Shown: positions 7,149 through 13,908 of the stretch, piece after piece | Layout: each line of letters opens with the position of its first letter | Numbering within the stretch: the stretch's first letter is position 1 | Assembly: GCA_958448165.1 (NCBI GenBank) | Contig: CAUDCW010000026.1 | Span: 1-13,937 of the forward strand | Reading direction: 5' to 3' | Length of the DNA stretch: 13,937 nucleotides | Source: an uncultured Oscillospiraceae bacterium | GTDB lineage: Bacteria; Bacillota; Clostridia; Oscillospirales; Acutalibacteraceae | Notes under the pieces: model-generated | The model's database searches: none | What the model was told of the DNA's origin: nothing | What the model saw: only the letters and a program-made list of their open reading frames with translations | Position numbers and translations under genes: made by a program

Positions 7149-7682
7149 ATGAAAAAAAGAATTACTGCTCTTCTGCTCGGCAGCTTATTGCTCGCCGGTT
7201 CAATGGCAGGCTGTTCAAACGGACAAAGCTCAAACACAAGCTCAGGCGAAGGCAGTAGTGCCGCACAGACCTCGTCATCAATCTCAACGGCAACCGACGA
7301 AATAGGCAAAAAGATGCAGGAGGTTACAAAAGCACTCGAAAAAGACAAGGACGCTACCTCGGTTGATATGAACACCCTCAATAACTTCTACTCGACACTT
7401 GCAGGTTCAAAATACAAAATCTGCGGCAAGGCATCAAATTACAACTGCGAAACATACAACGGCTATCAGATCGCAACCGTTACACTCACAAACGACGGCT
7501 TAAAGTACATAATCAGCCTTAAATTGGCAGACGACTCAATCAAGGACGGCGACTACCTTGAGGTTGAGGGCAAAATCGGCAGCAGCCTTTCATCTGATTC
7601 ATCAAACGGCTATGCATCGTTTTCACTGTCAAACTGCGTTATAACCGCCAGAGGCGACGAGGTTAAGAAAAACGTAAAATAA
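7149..7682 (+). CDS. Small secreted lipoprotein, possible OB-fold (tRNA_anti-like)
   Basis: The 177-residue product has a lipoprotein signal peptide with lipobox MAGC and Cys22, then a Ser/Thr/Gly-rich linker to about residue 48. The mature domain (about 65-175) alternates beta-strand-like segments, with KYKICGKASNYN, YQIATVTLT, YIISLKLADD, GDYLEVEGKIG and FSLSNCVITA. This pattern resembles the OB-fold tRNA_anti-like domain found in small exported proteins, but the match is by eye only and the function is unknown. The ATG at 7149 is chosen because GGAGG (7137-7141) sits 7 nt upstream; an in-frame ATG at 7092 would overlap the promoter start region and lacks a ribosome binding site. The gene appears monocistronic. 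Confidence 0.88.
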   Translation: MKKRITALLLGSLLLAGSMAGCSNGQSSNTSSGEGSSAAQTSSSISTATDEIGKKMQEVTKALEKDKDATSVDMNTLNNFYSTLAGSKYKICGKASNYNCETYNGYQIATVTLTNDGLKYIISLKLADDSIKDGDYLEVEGKIGSSLSSDSSNGYASFSLSNCVITARGDEVKKNVK

Positions 7683-7707
7683 TATAAAAACAATCTAAAA
7701 AACACAT

Positions 7708-7751
7708 CAGCTCCCCGACTTGGTGCTTCGTCGGGGAGCTGTTATTTATTT
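7708..7751. terminator. Bidirectional terminator between the lipoprotein gene and metY
   Basis: A perfect 12-bp stem, CAGCTCCCCGAC (7708-7719) with GTCGGGGAGCTG (7730-7741), encloses a 10-nt loop. On the plus strand it is followed by TTATTTATTTTT. On the minus strand a run of six T lies a few bases past the stem, so it can also serve metY. Confidence 0.9.
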
Positions 7752-7792
7752 TTATAAAATTTTACAGGGGCAGAGGTGGCGATATATTTTTA

Positions 7793-9091
7793 TTATTTTA
7801 CTGCGTCAAAAGCCTCTTGCAGGTCAAAGAGAATATCGTCAATATGCTCTGTACCGATTGAAAGTCTTATCGTGTTCGGCTTGATGCCCTGCTCGGCAAG
7901 CTCAGCCTCATTGAGCTGAGAATGTGTTGTTGACGCCGGGTGAATTGCAAGCGACTTAACATCGGCAACGTTTGCAAGCAGAGAGAACACCTGAAGATTA
8001 TCAATAAACTTCTTCGCTGTTTCCTCGTCGCCCTTAATCTCAAATGTAAAGATTGAACCTCCGCCGTTGGGGAAATATTCGTCATAAAGAGCCTTGTACG
8101 GTGAGCTTGGCAGTGACGGATGATTTACGCTTTCAACCTGAGGATGATTCGCAAGGAATTCAACAACCTTCTTTGTGTTTTCGGCGTGACGCTCAACACG
8201 CAGAGAGAGCGTTTCAAGTCCCTGCAGGAATATAAATGCATGGAACGGCGAAAGAGTTGCGCCGGTGTCTCGCAGAAGAATTGCACGGACATATGTTACA
8301 AGTGCGGCTCCCGGAGCTGCCTGTGTGAACACTGCGCCGTGGTATGACGGGTTCGGCTCGCTGAACTGCGGGAACTTGCCCGATGCCGCCCAGTCAAACT
8401 TGCCGCTTTCGATGATAACGCCGCCGATTGCCGTTCCGTGACCGCCGATAAACTTGGTTGCAGAATGAACCACAATGTCAGCGCCGTACTCAAACGGTCT
8501 TAACAGATAAGGCGTTGCAAAGGTGCTGTCAACAACAAGCGGAATGTTGTGCCTGTGTGCAACCTCGGCAACCTTTTTGATATCAATGAGGTTAGAATTC
8601 GGGTTGCCAAGACTCTCGATGTAAAGCGCCTTTGTGTTCTCGTTGATTGCGTTTTCAAAAGCGCCGTCCTCGTCCGGGTCAACAAAGGTTGTTGTAACAC
8701 CGTAAGCCGGCAGAGTATGCTCAAGCAGGTTATATGTGCCGCCGTAGATTGTCTTTGCGGCTACAATATTGTCGCCTGCCTGTGCCAGAGCCTGAATTGT
8801 ATATGTTACAGCCGCTGCACCCGAAGCAACCGCAAGAGCCGCTGAGCCGCCCTCAAGAGCAGCAATTCTTTTTTCAAAAATATCCTGTGTCGGGTTTGTA
8901 AGTCTGCCATAGATATTGCCTGCATCTCTGAGACCGAAACGGTCTGCTGCGTGCTGGCTGTTGTGGAAAACATAAGATGTTGTCGCATAAATCGGAACTG
9001 CTCTTGCATCTGTTACCGGGTCTGCGCTTTCCTGTCCAACGTGAAGCTGTAATGTTTCAAAATGTAATTTTCTTTCGTTTAATGTGCTCAT
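7793..9091 (-). CDS. metY: O-acetylhomoserine sulfhydrylase (aminocarboxypropyltransferase)
   Basis: This PLP enzyme of the Cys/Met metabolism family converts O-acetylhomoserine and sulfide to homocysteine, the direct sulfhydrylation route to methionine. The 432-residue protein fits MetY in length and sequence. It has the Tyr61/Arg63 pair in NIYGRLTNPT, Asp188 in VVDSTFATP, and the PLP-binding Lys213 in SATKFIGGHGT. The insertion after the lysine region (SGKFPQFSEP) is typical of MetY rather than MetB or MetC. The ATG at 9091 has GAGGT 7 nt upstream; an upstream in-frame TTG at 9109 is part of the leader and lacks a ribosome binding site. It has its own strong promoter with a leader of about 260 nt, and cysE lies about 1.5 kb away. 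Confidence 0.96.
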   Translation of the reverse strand: MSTLNERKLHFETLQLHVGQESADPVTDARAVPIYATTSYVFHNSQHAADRFGLRDAGNIYGRLTNPTQDIFEKRIAALEGGSAALAVASGAAAVTYTIQALAQAGDNIVAAKTIYGGTYNLLEHTLPAYGVTTTFVDPDEDGAFENAINENTKALYIESLGNPNSNLIDIKKVAEVAHRHNIPLVVDSTFATPYLLRPFEYGADIVVHSATKFIGGHGTAIGGVIIESGKFDWAASGKFPQFSEPNPSYHGAVFTQAAPGAALVTYVRAILLRDTGATLSPFHAFIFLQGLETLSLRVERHAENTKKVVEFLANHPQVESVNHPSLPSSPYKALYDEYFPNGGGSIFTFEIKGDEETAKKFIDNLQVFSLLANVADVKSLAIHPASTTHSQLNEAELAEQGIKPNTIRLSIGTEHIDDILFDLQEAFDAVK

Positions 9092-9171
9092 TGTATTTAC
9101 CTCTTTCAATTTTAATTTTTTATTTTAATTTGTCTTTACCGTCCGGCGTTGTGCCTGAAATAAATACAATT

Positions 9172-9228
9172 TCACATTCGTCCGTTTCTGTAATTCTGCC
9201 TTAACAAGGCGTTAAATAATACTCTCAT
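9172..9228 (-). CDS. Candidate 18-codon leader peptide upstream of metY
   Basis: An ATG at 9228 is preceded by GGAGG (9236-9240) with a 7-nt spacer, a better ribosome binding site than metY itself has. It opens an 18-codon frame reading MRVLFNALLRQNYRNGRM and ending in TGA, 80 nt before metY. The frame contains a small hairpin (GCCTT/AAGGC at 9198-9210). It has no run of Met or Cys codons, so classical attenuation is not evident. It could be a regulatory uORF, a real small protein or chance. Confidence 0.4.
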   Translation of the reverse strand: MRVLFNALLRQNYRNGRM

Positions 9229-9321
9229 TATTCTTCCTCCCGGAATCAGGGCGGATTTCCCGAAATACAGCGCCAATATATCACGCATCATCTTGATTGC
9301 AGATCGGATTTACCGGTTCTG

Positions 9322-9339
9322 TATTCCCTATATTTCCTA
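9322..9339 (-). promoter_or_regulatory. 9-bp tandem repeat just downstream of the metY start site
   Basis: On the minus strand TAGGAAATA and TAGGGAATA follow each other directly, differing in one base. They begin about 12 nt after the predicted transcription start. Their position fits a repressor operator for a sulfur regulator, but the regulator is not identifiable here. Confidence 0.35.
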
Positions 9340-9357
9340 CCTGTTTACTATGCATTG

Positions 9358-9386
9358 ATTATATCATCTCATTTTCTTTCTGTCAA
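9358..9386 (-). promoter_or_regulatory. Consensus sigma-A promoter of metY
   Basis: TTGACA (9381-9386) and TATAAT (9358-9363) on the minus strand match consensus fully with a 17-nt spacer. The predicted start near 9351 gives a leader of about 260 nt before metY. The whole gap from metY to tcdA (9092-9514) holds this promoter, the leader elements and the divergent tcdA promoter. Confidence 0.8.
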
Positions 9387-9423
9387 CACTTTTTTCAAAG
9401 TTTTGCTGTTTAAAATTGTTTCC

Positions 9424-9452
9424 TTGACAAACTGCGGATTTCGGGGTATTAT
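9424..9452 (+). promoter_or_regulatory. Sigma-A promoter of tcdA
   Basis: A perfect TTGACA (9424-9429) and TATTAT (9447-9452) are spaced by 17 nt. The start would be near 9459, about 55 nt before the ATG. The -35 elements of this promoter and the metY promoter are 37 bp apart, back to back. Confidence 0.75.
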
Positions 9453-9514
9453 ACTTACTACTCTTATAGGTATTGTGTTGACAAAATTTGTGGCAGAACA
9501 TTTGGAGGGCGGCT

Positions 9515-10285
9515 ATGCTTAATCAATTTTCAAGAACCGAATTGCTGTACGGAAAAGACGCAATGGAAAAGCTTGCGCAGGCAAGAGTTGCTGTGTTCGG
9601 TGTTGGCGGAGTCGGCGGATACACCGTTGAAGCGCTTATCAGAAGCGGCATCGGCGCTATTGACCTTATCGACGACGACAAGGTCTGTCTGACAAACATC
9701 AACCGACAGATCTATGCGACAAGAAAGACCGTCGGAAAATATAAGGTTGACGTTGCCGCCGAGCGAATAGCCGAAATCAACCCCGACGCTGTTGTAAGAA
9801 CCTACAAAACCTTTTATATGCCCGAAACCTCATCGCAGTTTGATTTTACACAATACGATTATATAGTTGACGCTATCGACACAGTAAAAGGCAAAATTGA
9901 GCTTGTTATGAACGCCGCAAAGGCAGGCACGCCGATAATAAGCTCTATGGGCGCAGGCAACAAAATTGACCCGAGCGCCTTTGAGGTAAGCGACATCTTC
10001 AAGACTTCCGTTTGTCCGCTGGCAAGGGTTATGAGAGCCGAGCTTAAAAAACGCGGAATCAAAAAGCTGAAGGTTGTATATTCAAAAGAAAAGCCGATTG
10101 CCCCTGTTGACGATATGGCTATAAGCTGCCGCACAAACTGCATTTGTCCGCCGGGAACGGCAAGAAAATGCACTCAGCGCCGACAGGTGCCCGGCAGTAC
10201 GGCTTTTGTGCCGTCGGTTGTCGGTCTGATTATCGCAGGCGAGATAATAAACGACCTCACGGGAAAGCGCCCTGAGAGAAGCTGA
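9515..10285 (+). CDS. tcdA: tRNA threonylcarbamoyladenosine dehydratase (TcdA/CsdL)
   Basis: This E1-like ATP-dependent enzyme dehydrates t6A37 in tRNA to the cyclic ct6A form. The 256-residue protein has the ThiF/MoeB/HesA-type nucleotide-binding loop GVGGVGG (29-35), an acidic DDD (53-55) after the second strand, and TNINRQ (60-65) with the conserved Arg. VDAID (118-122) completes the adenylation pocket. A Cys-containing stretch (CRTNCICPPGTARKC, 205-219) lies in the C-terminal half. Length and order match TcdA, not ThiF or MoeB. The ATG at 9515 has GGAGGG at 9504-9509; an upstream TTG at 9488 is less likely because it lacks a ribosome binding site. It stands alone under its own promoter. 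Confidence 0.94.
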   Translation: MLNQFSRTELLYGKDAMEKLAQARVAVFGVGGVGGYTVEALIRSGIGAIDLIDDDKVCLTNINRQIYATRKTVGKYKVDVAAERIAEINPDAVVRTYKTFYMPETSSQFDFTQYDYIVDAIDTVKGKIELVMNAAKAGTPIISSMGAGNKIDPSAFEVSDIFKTSVCPLARVMRAELKKRGIKKLKVVYSKEKPIAPVDDMAISCRTNCICPPGTARKCTQRRQVPGSTAFVPSVVGLIIAGEIINDLTGKRPERS

Positions 10286-10334
10286 ATTGTTATTTTAGTA
10301 TTGAGTTTTCAGTCTTGAGCAGAGCTAATGCGAA

Positions 10335-10500
10335 ATTAAAGAATACCCGAAACGAGTTCGTAGGGAACGGTCTTGACCGTTCCGGGATAGGCATATTAAC
10401 TGCAACGCTTTACAAAATCAGAATAGAGTATAACACTCTGCGGCTCAAGCCGGAACAGGCAAGCCTGTTCCCTACAATCCCGTTTTGGGTATTCTTCAAT
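10335..10500. repeat. MITE-like composite inverted repeat with internal palindromes
   Basis: Two 51-bp arms (10335-10385 and 10450-10500) align as inverted copies without gaps and with about ten differences. Each arm carries ATT(A/G)AAGAATACCC, then a TAGGGAAC palindrome. The left palindrome GGAACGGTC-TT-GACCGTTCC and the right GGAACAGGC-AA-GCCTGTTCC differ in sequence, yet both stay perfectly self-complementary. The 64-bp centre has no ORF of note. It fills most of the gene-free stretch between tcdA and cysE. Confidence 0.7.
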
Positions 10501-10541
10501 TCCTAATTGCCCATTCCTAACTCTCTTTCATTCTGCATTGT

Positions 10542-10576
10542 GAATTATGCATTATGAATTATGCATTATGAATTAT
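10542..10576. repeat. 14-bp tandem repeat, 2.5 copies
   Basis: GAATTATGCATTAT occurs twice head to tail and is followed by a partial GAATTAT. The unit includes the palindrome ATGCAT. It sits between the composite inverted repeat and the terminator, with no coding potential. Confidence 0.8.
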
Positions 10577-10592
10577 AAATTCTCTCCACTCT

Positions 10593-10626
10593 AAAAAACG
10601 GGTCATCACACGATGACCCGTTTTTT
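10593..10626. terminator. Perfect bidirectional terminator between tcdA and cysE
   Basis: The arms at 10593-10607 and 10612-10626 are perfectly complementary over 15 bp around an ACAC loop. The GC core is CGGGTCATC/GATGACCCG and the ends are A6/T6. It directly abuts the cysE stop codon and serves the convergent tcdA transcript as well. Confidence 0.95.
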
Positions 10627-11568
10627 CTATATAACCCAGTCCCAGAACTCGCCGTTCTGCATATCCTTTGGCCGGCTGAAGCTGAACTGCAGCTCGGGAT
10701 TTTTAACGCTTACCTTCATACCCTCTGATACAGAGTTTACGATAAACGCATTACCGCCAATCGTCGCCCCGTTGCCGATAACCGTTTCTCCGCCGAGAAT
10801 TGTTGTTCCCGAATAAATAGTCACATTGTCGCCGATTGTCGGGTGTCTTTTAACGCCCTTAAGCTGCTGACCCTTTCTTGTTGACAGCGCACCGAGTGTA
10901 ACACCCTGATAAATCTTCACGTTGTCGCCTATAATTGTGGTTTCACCGATTACAATGCCGGTGCCGTGGTCGATAAAGAAATACTTTCCTATCGTTGCGC
11001 CCGGGTGAATGTCTATCCCCGTTATGCTGTGGGCATATTCGGTCATCATTCTTGGTATCATCGGAACACCGAGAAGCAAAAGCTCATGAGCGATTCTGTA
11101 AACCGTCACCGCAAACACGCCCGGGTAAGAGAAAATAACCTCGTCTGTGCTGTATGCGGCAGGGTCGCCGTCAAACGCCGCCTGAATATCGGTGCTAAGA
11201 TAATCCCTGAGCATCGGAATTTTTTCAAGGAATTTGTCCACAATCTCCTCCGCTTCCTTTAAGGTGAGCGAACGGCCGCAGTCCTCACAAACCTCTCGGT
11301 TGCCAAGAGCCTTGCCTATTTGCTTTTTAAGGTTGCATTTCACAAATTCAAGCCTTTGACCTACAAGGAACTTTATATATTCAGCGCTGACCTTGTTTGT
11401 GTCGAAATAGCCCGGAAACAGCAATTTTCTTATTTCCTCAAGCACCTTGATAACAATTTCCTTGTTGATTATATTATCGGCGTCAATACGGCTTGTCAGC
11501 TCATATTTATCATAGCTTTCAAGAATAGTATCAACAAGCCGGTCCATTTTATTTTCTTTATTGTCCAT
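10627..11568 (-). CDS. cysE: Serine O-acetyltransferase (EpsC/CysE type)
   Basis: The 313-residue enzyme acetylates serine to O-acetylserine for cysteine synthesis. A long alpha-helical N-terminal region (about 1-180) precedes a left-handed beta-helix of hexapeptide repeats (about 183-290). The catalytic pair is Asp186 in IDIHPGA and His201 in FIDHGTG, matching E. coli Asp143 and His158. The loop STRKGQQLKGVKRHPTIGD is also typical. The N-terminal region holds Cys78, Cys94 and Cys97 (CEDCGRS). The ATG at 11568 is the first possible start, since an in-frame TGA lies just upstream. Its best Shine-Dalgarno (AGGAG, 11583-11587) is 14 nt away, longer than usual; the ATG at 11547 is the alternative. 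The promoter region upstream carries operator-like repeats. Confidence 0.95.
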   Translation of the reverse strand: MDNKENKMDRLVDTILESYDKYELTSRIDADNIINKEIVIKVLEEIRKLLFPGYFDTNKVSAEYIKFLVGQRLEFVKCNLKKQIGKALGNREVCEDCGRSLTLKEAEEIVDKFLEKIPMLRDYLSTDIQAAFDGDPAAYSTDEVIFSYPGVFAVTVYRIAHELLLLGVPMIPRMMTEYAHSITGIDIHPGATIGKYFFIDHGTGIVIGETTIIGDNVKIYQGVTLGALSTRKGQQLKGVKRHPTIGDNVTIYSGTTILGGETVIGNGATIGGNAFIVNSVSEGMKVSVKNPELQFSFSRPKDMQNGEFWDWVI

Positions 11569-11632
11569 AATTCAGCAATGAACTCCTTTCTAACTCACAT
11601 TCTGCATTAATATTCAAAAAGCTTTTAACACT

Positions 11633-11668
11633 TACTAACATTATATGTATTCTAATGTTATACTAACA
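11633..11668 (-). promoter_or_regulatory. Operator-like repeats overlapping the cysE promoter
   Basis: On the plus strand TACTAACA occurs at 11633-11640 and 11661-11668, a direct repeat of 28-bp period. Between and overlapping them, TAACATTA (11636-11643) and TAATGTTA (11653-11660) form an inverted repeat with a 9-nt gap. These cover the -10 and start site of the predicted cysE promoter, as a repressor operator would. A cysteine-sensing repressor such as CymR is a guess. Confidence 0.5.
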
Positions 11669-11688
11669 CAGCCTGATTTCAAAGTCAA
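11660..11688 (-). promoter_or_regulatory. Predicted cysE promoter
   Basis: TTGACT (11683-11688) and TAGTAT (11660-11665) on the minus strand are spaced by 17 nt. The start would be near 11653, giving a leader of about 85 nt. The -35 overlaps a perfect odd-centred palindrome, AATCACCGACGGTGATT (11687-11703). Confidence 0.55.
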
Positions 11689-11704
11689 TCACCGACGGTG
11701 ATTT

Positions 11705-11737
11705 AAAAAGGTCGGTGCAGCCGCAGCCGCCCCGACC
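11705..11737 (-). terminator. Intrinsic terminator of the proBA operon
   Basis: On the minus strand GGTCGG and CCGACC (11732-11737 and 11710-11715) form a 6-bp stem around a GC-rich 16-nt interior and are followed by TTTTT. It lies just past the proA stop codon. Confidence 0.65.
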
Positions 11738-11743
11738 ACAAGA

Positions 11744-12988
11744 TTATCTTATCTGTCCGTTGCCGTTTATGATAAATTTCATTGATGTAAGTTCATTAAG
11801 TCCCATAGGACCTCTGGCGTGCAGCTTCTGGGTGGAGATGCCGATCTCTGCGCCCAAGCCGAACTCTCCGCCGTCTGTAAAACGGGTTGAAGCGTTCACA
11901 TATACAGCCGCACTGTCAACTCCTGCGGTGAATATTCTTGAATTCTCATAATTCTCGGTAACAATACATTCGCTGTGTCCGCTTGAATATTTTGCAATAT
12001 GGTCCATCGCATCGTCAAGACTGTCCACAACCCTTATCGCAAGCTTTAAATCAAGATATTCTGTGTACCAGTCGTCCTCGGTTGCCGGTATAACGCTGTC
12101 GCCCAGAATTTGTCTTGTTCTCTCACAGCCGTGAATTTCAACGCCCTTTTCGTCAAGCCTTGCCTTGATAACCGGCAAAGCCTTATCCGCAATTGCTTTG
12201 TGAACAAGAACAGTTTCAATGGCATTGCACACAGACGGACGTGAGGTTTTTGCGTTGAACACAATATCAGCCGCCATTTCGATATCTGCGCTTTCGTCAA
12301 CATAAACATGACAGTTGCCGACACCCGTTTCAATAACGGGAACCTTTGAGTTTTCCACTACAGCTCTTATCAGCCCTGCACCGCCTCTTGGGATAAGCAC
12401 GTCAAGATATTCGCTGAGTCCCATCATCTCTATTGAGGACTGACGGCTTGTGTCCTCGACAAGCTGAATCGAATCCTCCGGCAAGCCTGCGTTCTTTACC
12501 GCTTCTCTCATAACAGCGGCTATGCTCATATTTGAGTTTATAGCCTCCTTGCCGCCTCTGAGTATAACGGCACTTCCGGCTTTAAGGCACAGTGCGGCAG
12601 CGTCTGCGGTAACATTCGGGCGAGCCTCAAAGATAATGCCGATAACGCCCATCGGCACTCTTACCTTTCTGACCTCAAGTCCGTTTGCAAGCACATTTCC
12701 GCTCAGGGTTTCGCCTATTGGGTCACGCAGCGCCGCAACCTGCTCACAGCCCAGAGCCATTCCGTCAATTCTTGCGTCGGTCAGCAAAAGGCGGTCGATA
12801 AGCGAGTCTGAAAGTCCGGCTTTTCTGCCGTTTTCAATATCAATTGCATTTGCCGCTTTTATCGCTTCCCTTTCGTTTCTCAGCGCGTCGGCTATAGCCA
12901 GAAGAGCATTGTCCTTCTTTTTACCTGCAACGGCAAGAATTCTGCTTGCCGCCTTAGCTTTTTTGCCCATTTGTTCAAGTACTGTCAT
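11744..12988 (-). CDS. proA: Gamma-glutamyl phosphate reductase
   Basis: ProA reduces glutamate-5-phosphate with NADPH to glutamate-5-semialdehyde, the second step of proline synthesis. The 414-residue protein belongs to the aldehyde dehydrogenase superfamily. It has the family stretches VPMGVIGIIFEARPNVT (111-127), AVILRGGKEA (140-149) and IPRGGAGLI (199-207). The catalytic cysteine is Cys254 in TSRPSVCNA. Length matches the usual 415-417. AAGGAG (12998-13003) abuts an ATG at 12997 but lies 9 nt from the ATG at 12988, so 12988 is preferred. It starts 16 nt after the proB stop and is cotranscribed with it. Confidence 0.96.
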   Translation of the reverse strand: MTVLEQMGKKAKAASRILAVAGKKKDNALLAIADALRNEREAIKAANAIDIENGRKAGLSDSLIDRLLLTDARIDGMALGCEQVAALRDPIGETLSGNVLANGLEVRKVRVPMGVIGIIFEARPNVTADAAALCLKAGSAVILRGGKEAINSNMSIAAVMREAVKNAGLPEDSIQLVEDTSRQSSIEMMGLSEYLDVLIPRGGAGLIRAVVENSKVPVIETGVGNCHVYVDESADIEMAADIVFNAKTSRPSVCNAIETVLVHKAIADKALPVIKARLDEKGVEIHGCERTRQILGDSVIPATEDDWYTEYLDLKLAIRVVDSLDDAMDHIAKYSSGHSECIVTENYENSRIFTAGVDSAAVYVNASTRFTDGGEFGLGAEIGISTQKLHARGPMGLNELTSMKFIINGNGQIR

Positions 12989-13004
12989 TTCGGTCATCTC
13001 CTTG

Positions 13005-13790
13005 TTATTCCTGAGGAGCAAAAGTAGTGCCCACTGCGTTATTTTCAATCAGATCATAAAGGTTCTCGGGTCTTGAGCCGTTGATGATACTGCAGGTTAT
13101 GCCTGCCTCGGTTGCGTGCAGGGCGGCGCTCAGCTTTGTTTTCATTCCGCCTGTTCCTCGGTTTGAGCCTGCCCCGTCTGCCGCCATCTCAAATATCGTG
13201 TCGTCAATCTTCGGTATCGAGGTTATCAGCCTTGCATCGGGAAACTCCTTTGGGTTTTTGTCGTAAAGTCCGTCAATGTCAGACAGTATAATAAGTCTGT
13301 CGGCGTGAATCATTGATGCAACCATAGCCGAAAGCATATCGTTGTCGCCAAAGTTCTCGCCGGGCAGCTCATCAATTGCAACCGTGTCATTTTCATTTAC
13401 TATCGGCAGTATATTCATATCAAACAGCGTTTCAACTGTGTTGATAACATTGTTCTGCTTGTGCTGAGTTTCCACAACGTGCTTTGTCAGCAGAATCTGC
13501 GCAACCGTGTGGTTATACTCGCCGAAAAACTTGTCGTACATAAACATCAGCTCGCACTGACCCACAGCCGCCAGAGCCTGAAGCTGCTTTGTTTCCTTCG
13601 GGCGTTCGGGCAAGGCAAGCTTACCCATACCGACGCCGATAGCACCCGAGCTTACAAGCAGCAGCTTGTTGCCCCTGTTCTGTAAATCGCACAGTATTTT
13701 GCACAAATTCTCCATACGGCGCAGATTGAGTCTGCCGTTTTCATATGTAAGGGTCGATGTGCCAACCTTCACAACTATTTTTTCTTCCAT
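13005..13790 (-). CDS. proB: Glutamate 5-kinase, short form without PUA domain
   Basis: ProB phosphorylates glutamate with ATP, the committed step of proline synthesis. The 261-residue protein is one amino-acid kinase domain with VVKVGTSTL (7-15), LLVSSGAIGVG (44-54), PIVNENDTV (129-137), FGDNDMLSA (147-155) and GTGGMKTKL (212-220). It ends where E. coli ProB begins its C-terminal PUA domain, so it is the short form. By ungapped alignment of LLTKHV with E. coli LLTRAD, the position of the feedback residue Asp107 holds Val105. The ATG at 13790 is preferred over a GTG at 13808 because GGGGAAG lies just upstream. It is the first gene of proBA. Confidence 0.96.
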   Translation of the reverse strand: MEEKIVVKVGTSTLTYENGRLNLRRMENLCKILCDLQNRGNKLLLVSSGAIGVGMGKLALPERPKETKQLQALAAVGQCELMFMYDKFFGEYNHTVAQILLTKHVVETQHKQNNVINTVETLFDMNILPIVNENDTVAIDELPGENFGDNDMLSAMVASMIHADRLIILSDIDGLYDKNPKEFPDARLITSIPKIDDTIFEMAADGAGSNRGTGGMKTKLSAALHATEAGITCSIINGSRPENLYDLIENNAVGTTFAPQE

Positions 13791-13824
13791 CAGACTTCCC
13801 CATTTCACAATGTATATATATGAA

Positions 13825-13853
13825 ATTTTATCACAATAAAGAATGAAAGTAAA
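13825..13853 (-). promoter_or_regulatory. Possible proBA promoter
   Basis: TTTACT (13848-13853) and TAAAAT (13825-13830) on the minus strand are spaced by 17 nt, with a start near 13818. Both hexamers are imperfect. No other candidate in 13809-13912 is better. Confidence 0.4.
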
Positions 13854-13908
13854 GGGTTCAAAAACAAAGCCGAGGCGAATTGCTGTAGGATTACAATTGA
13901 TGTGTTAC

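Noticed and set aside
9092..9351. SAM (S-box) riboswitch or T-box in the metY leader
   Set aside because: I could not find the S-box core, the T-box AGGGTGGNACCGCG sequence, or a leader terminator with a T-run.
10542..10576. CRISPR-like array
   Set aside because: The repeats are 14 bp and directly adjacent, without spacers, and no cas genes are present.
12522..13076. 184-codon plus-strand frame across proA and the end of proB
   Set aside because: It is antisense to conserved ProA sequence, and its Ser/Ala/Leu-rich composition is typical of an antisense shadow.
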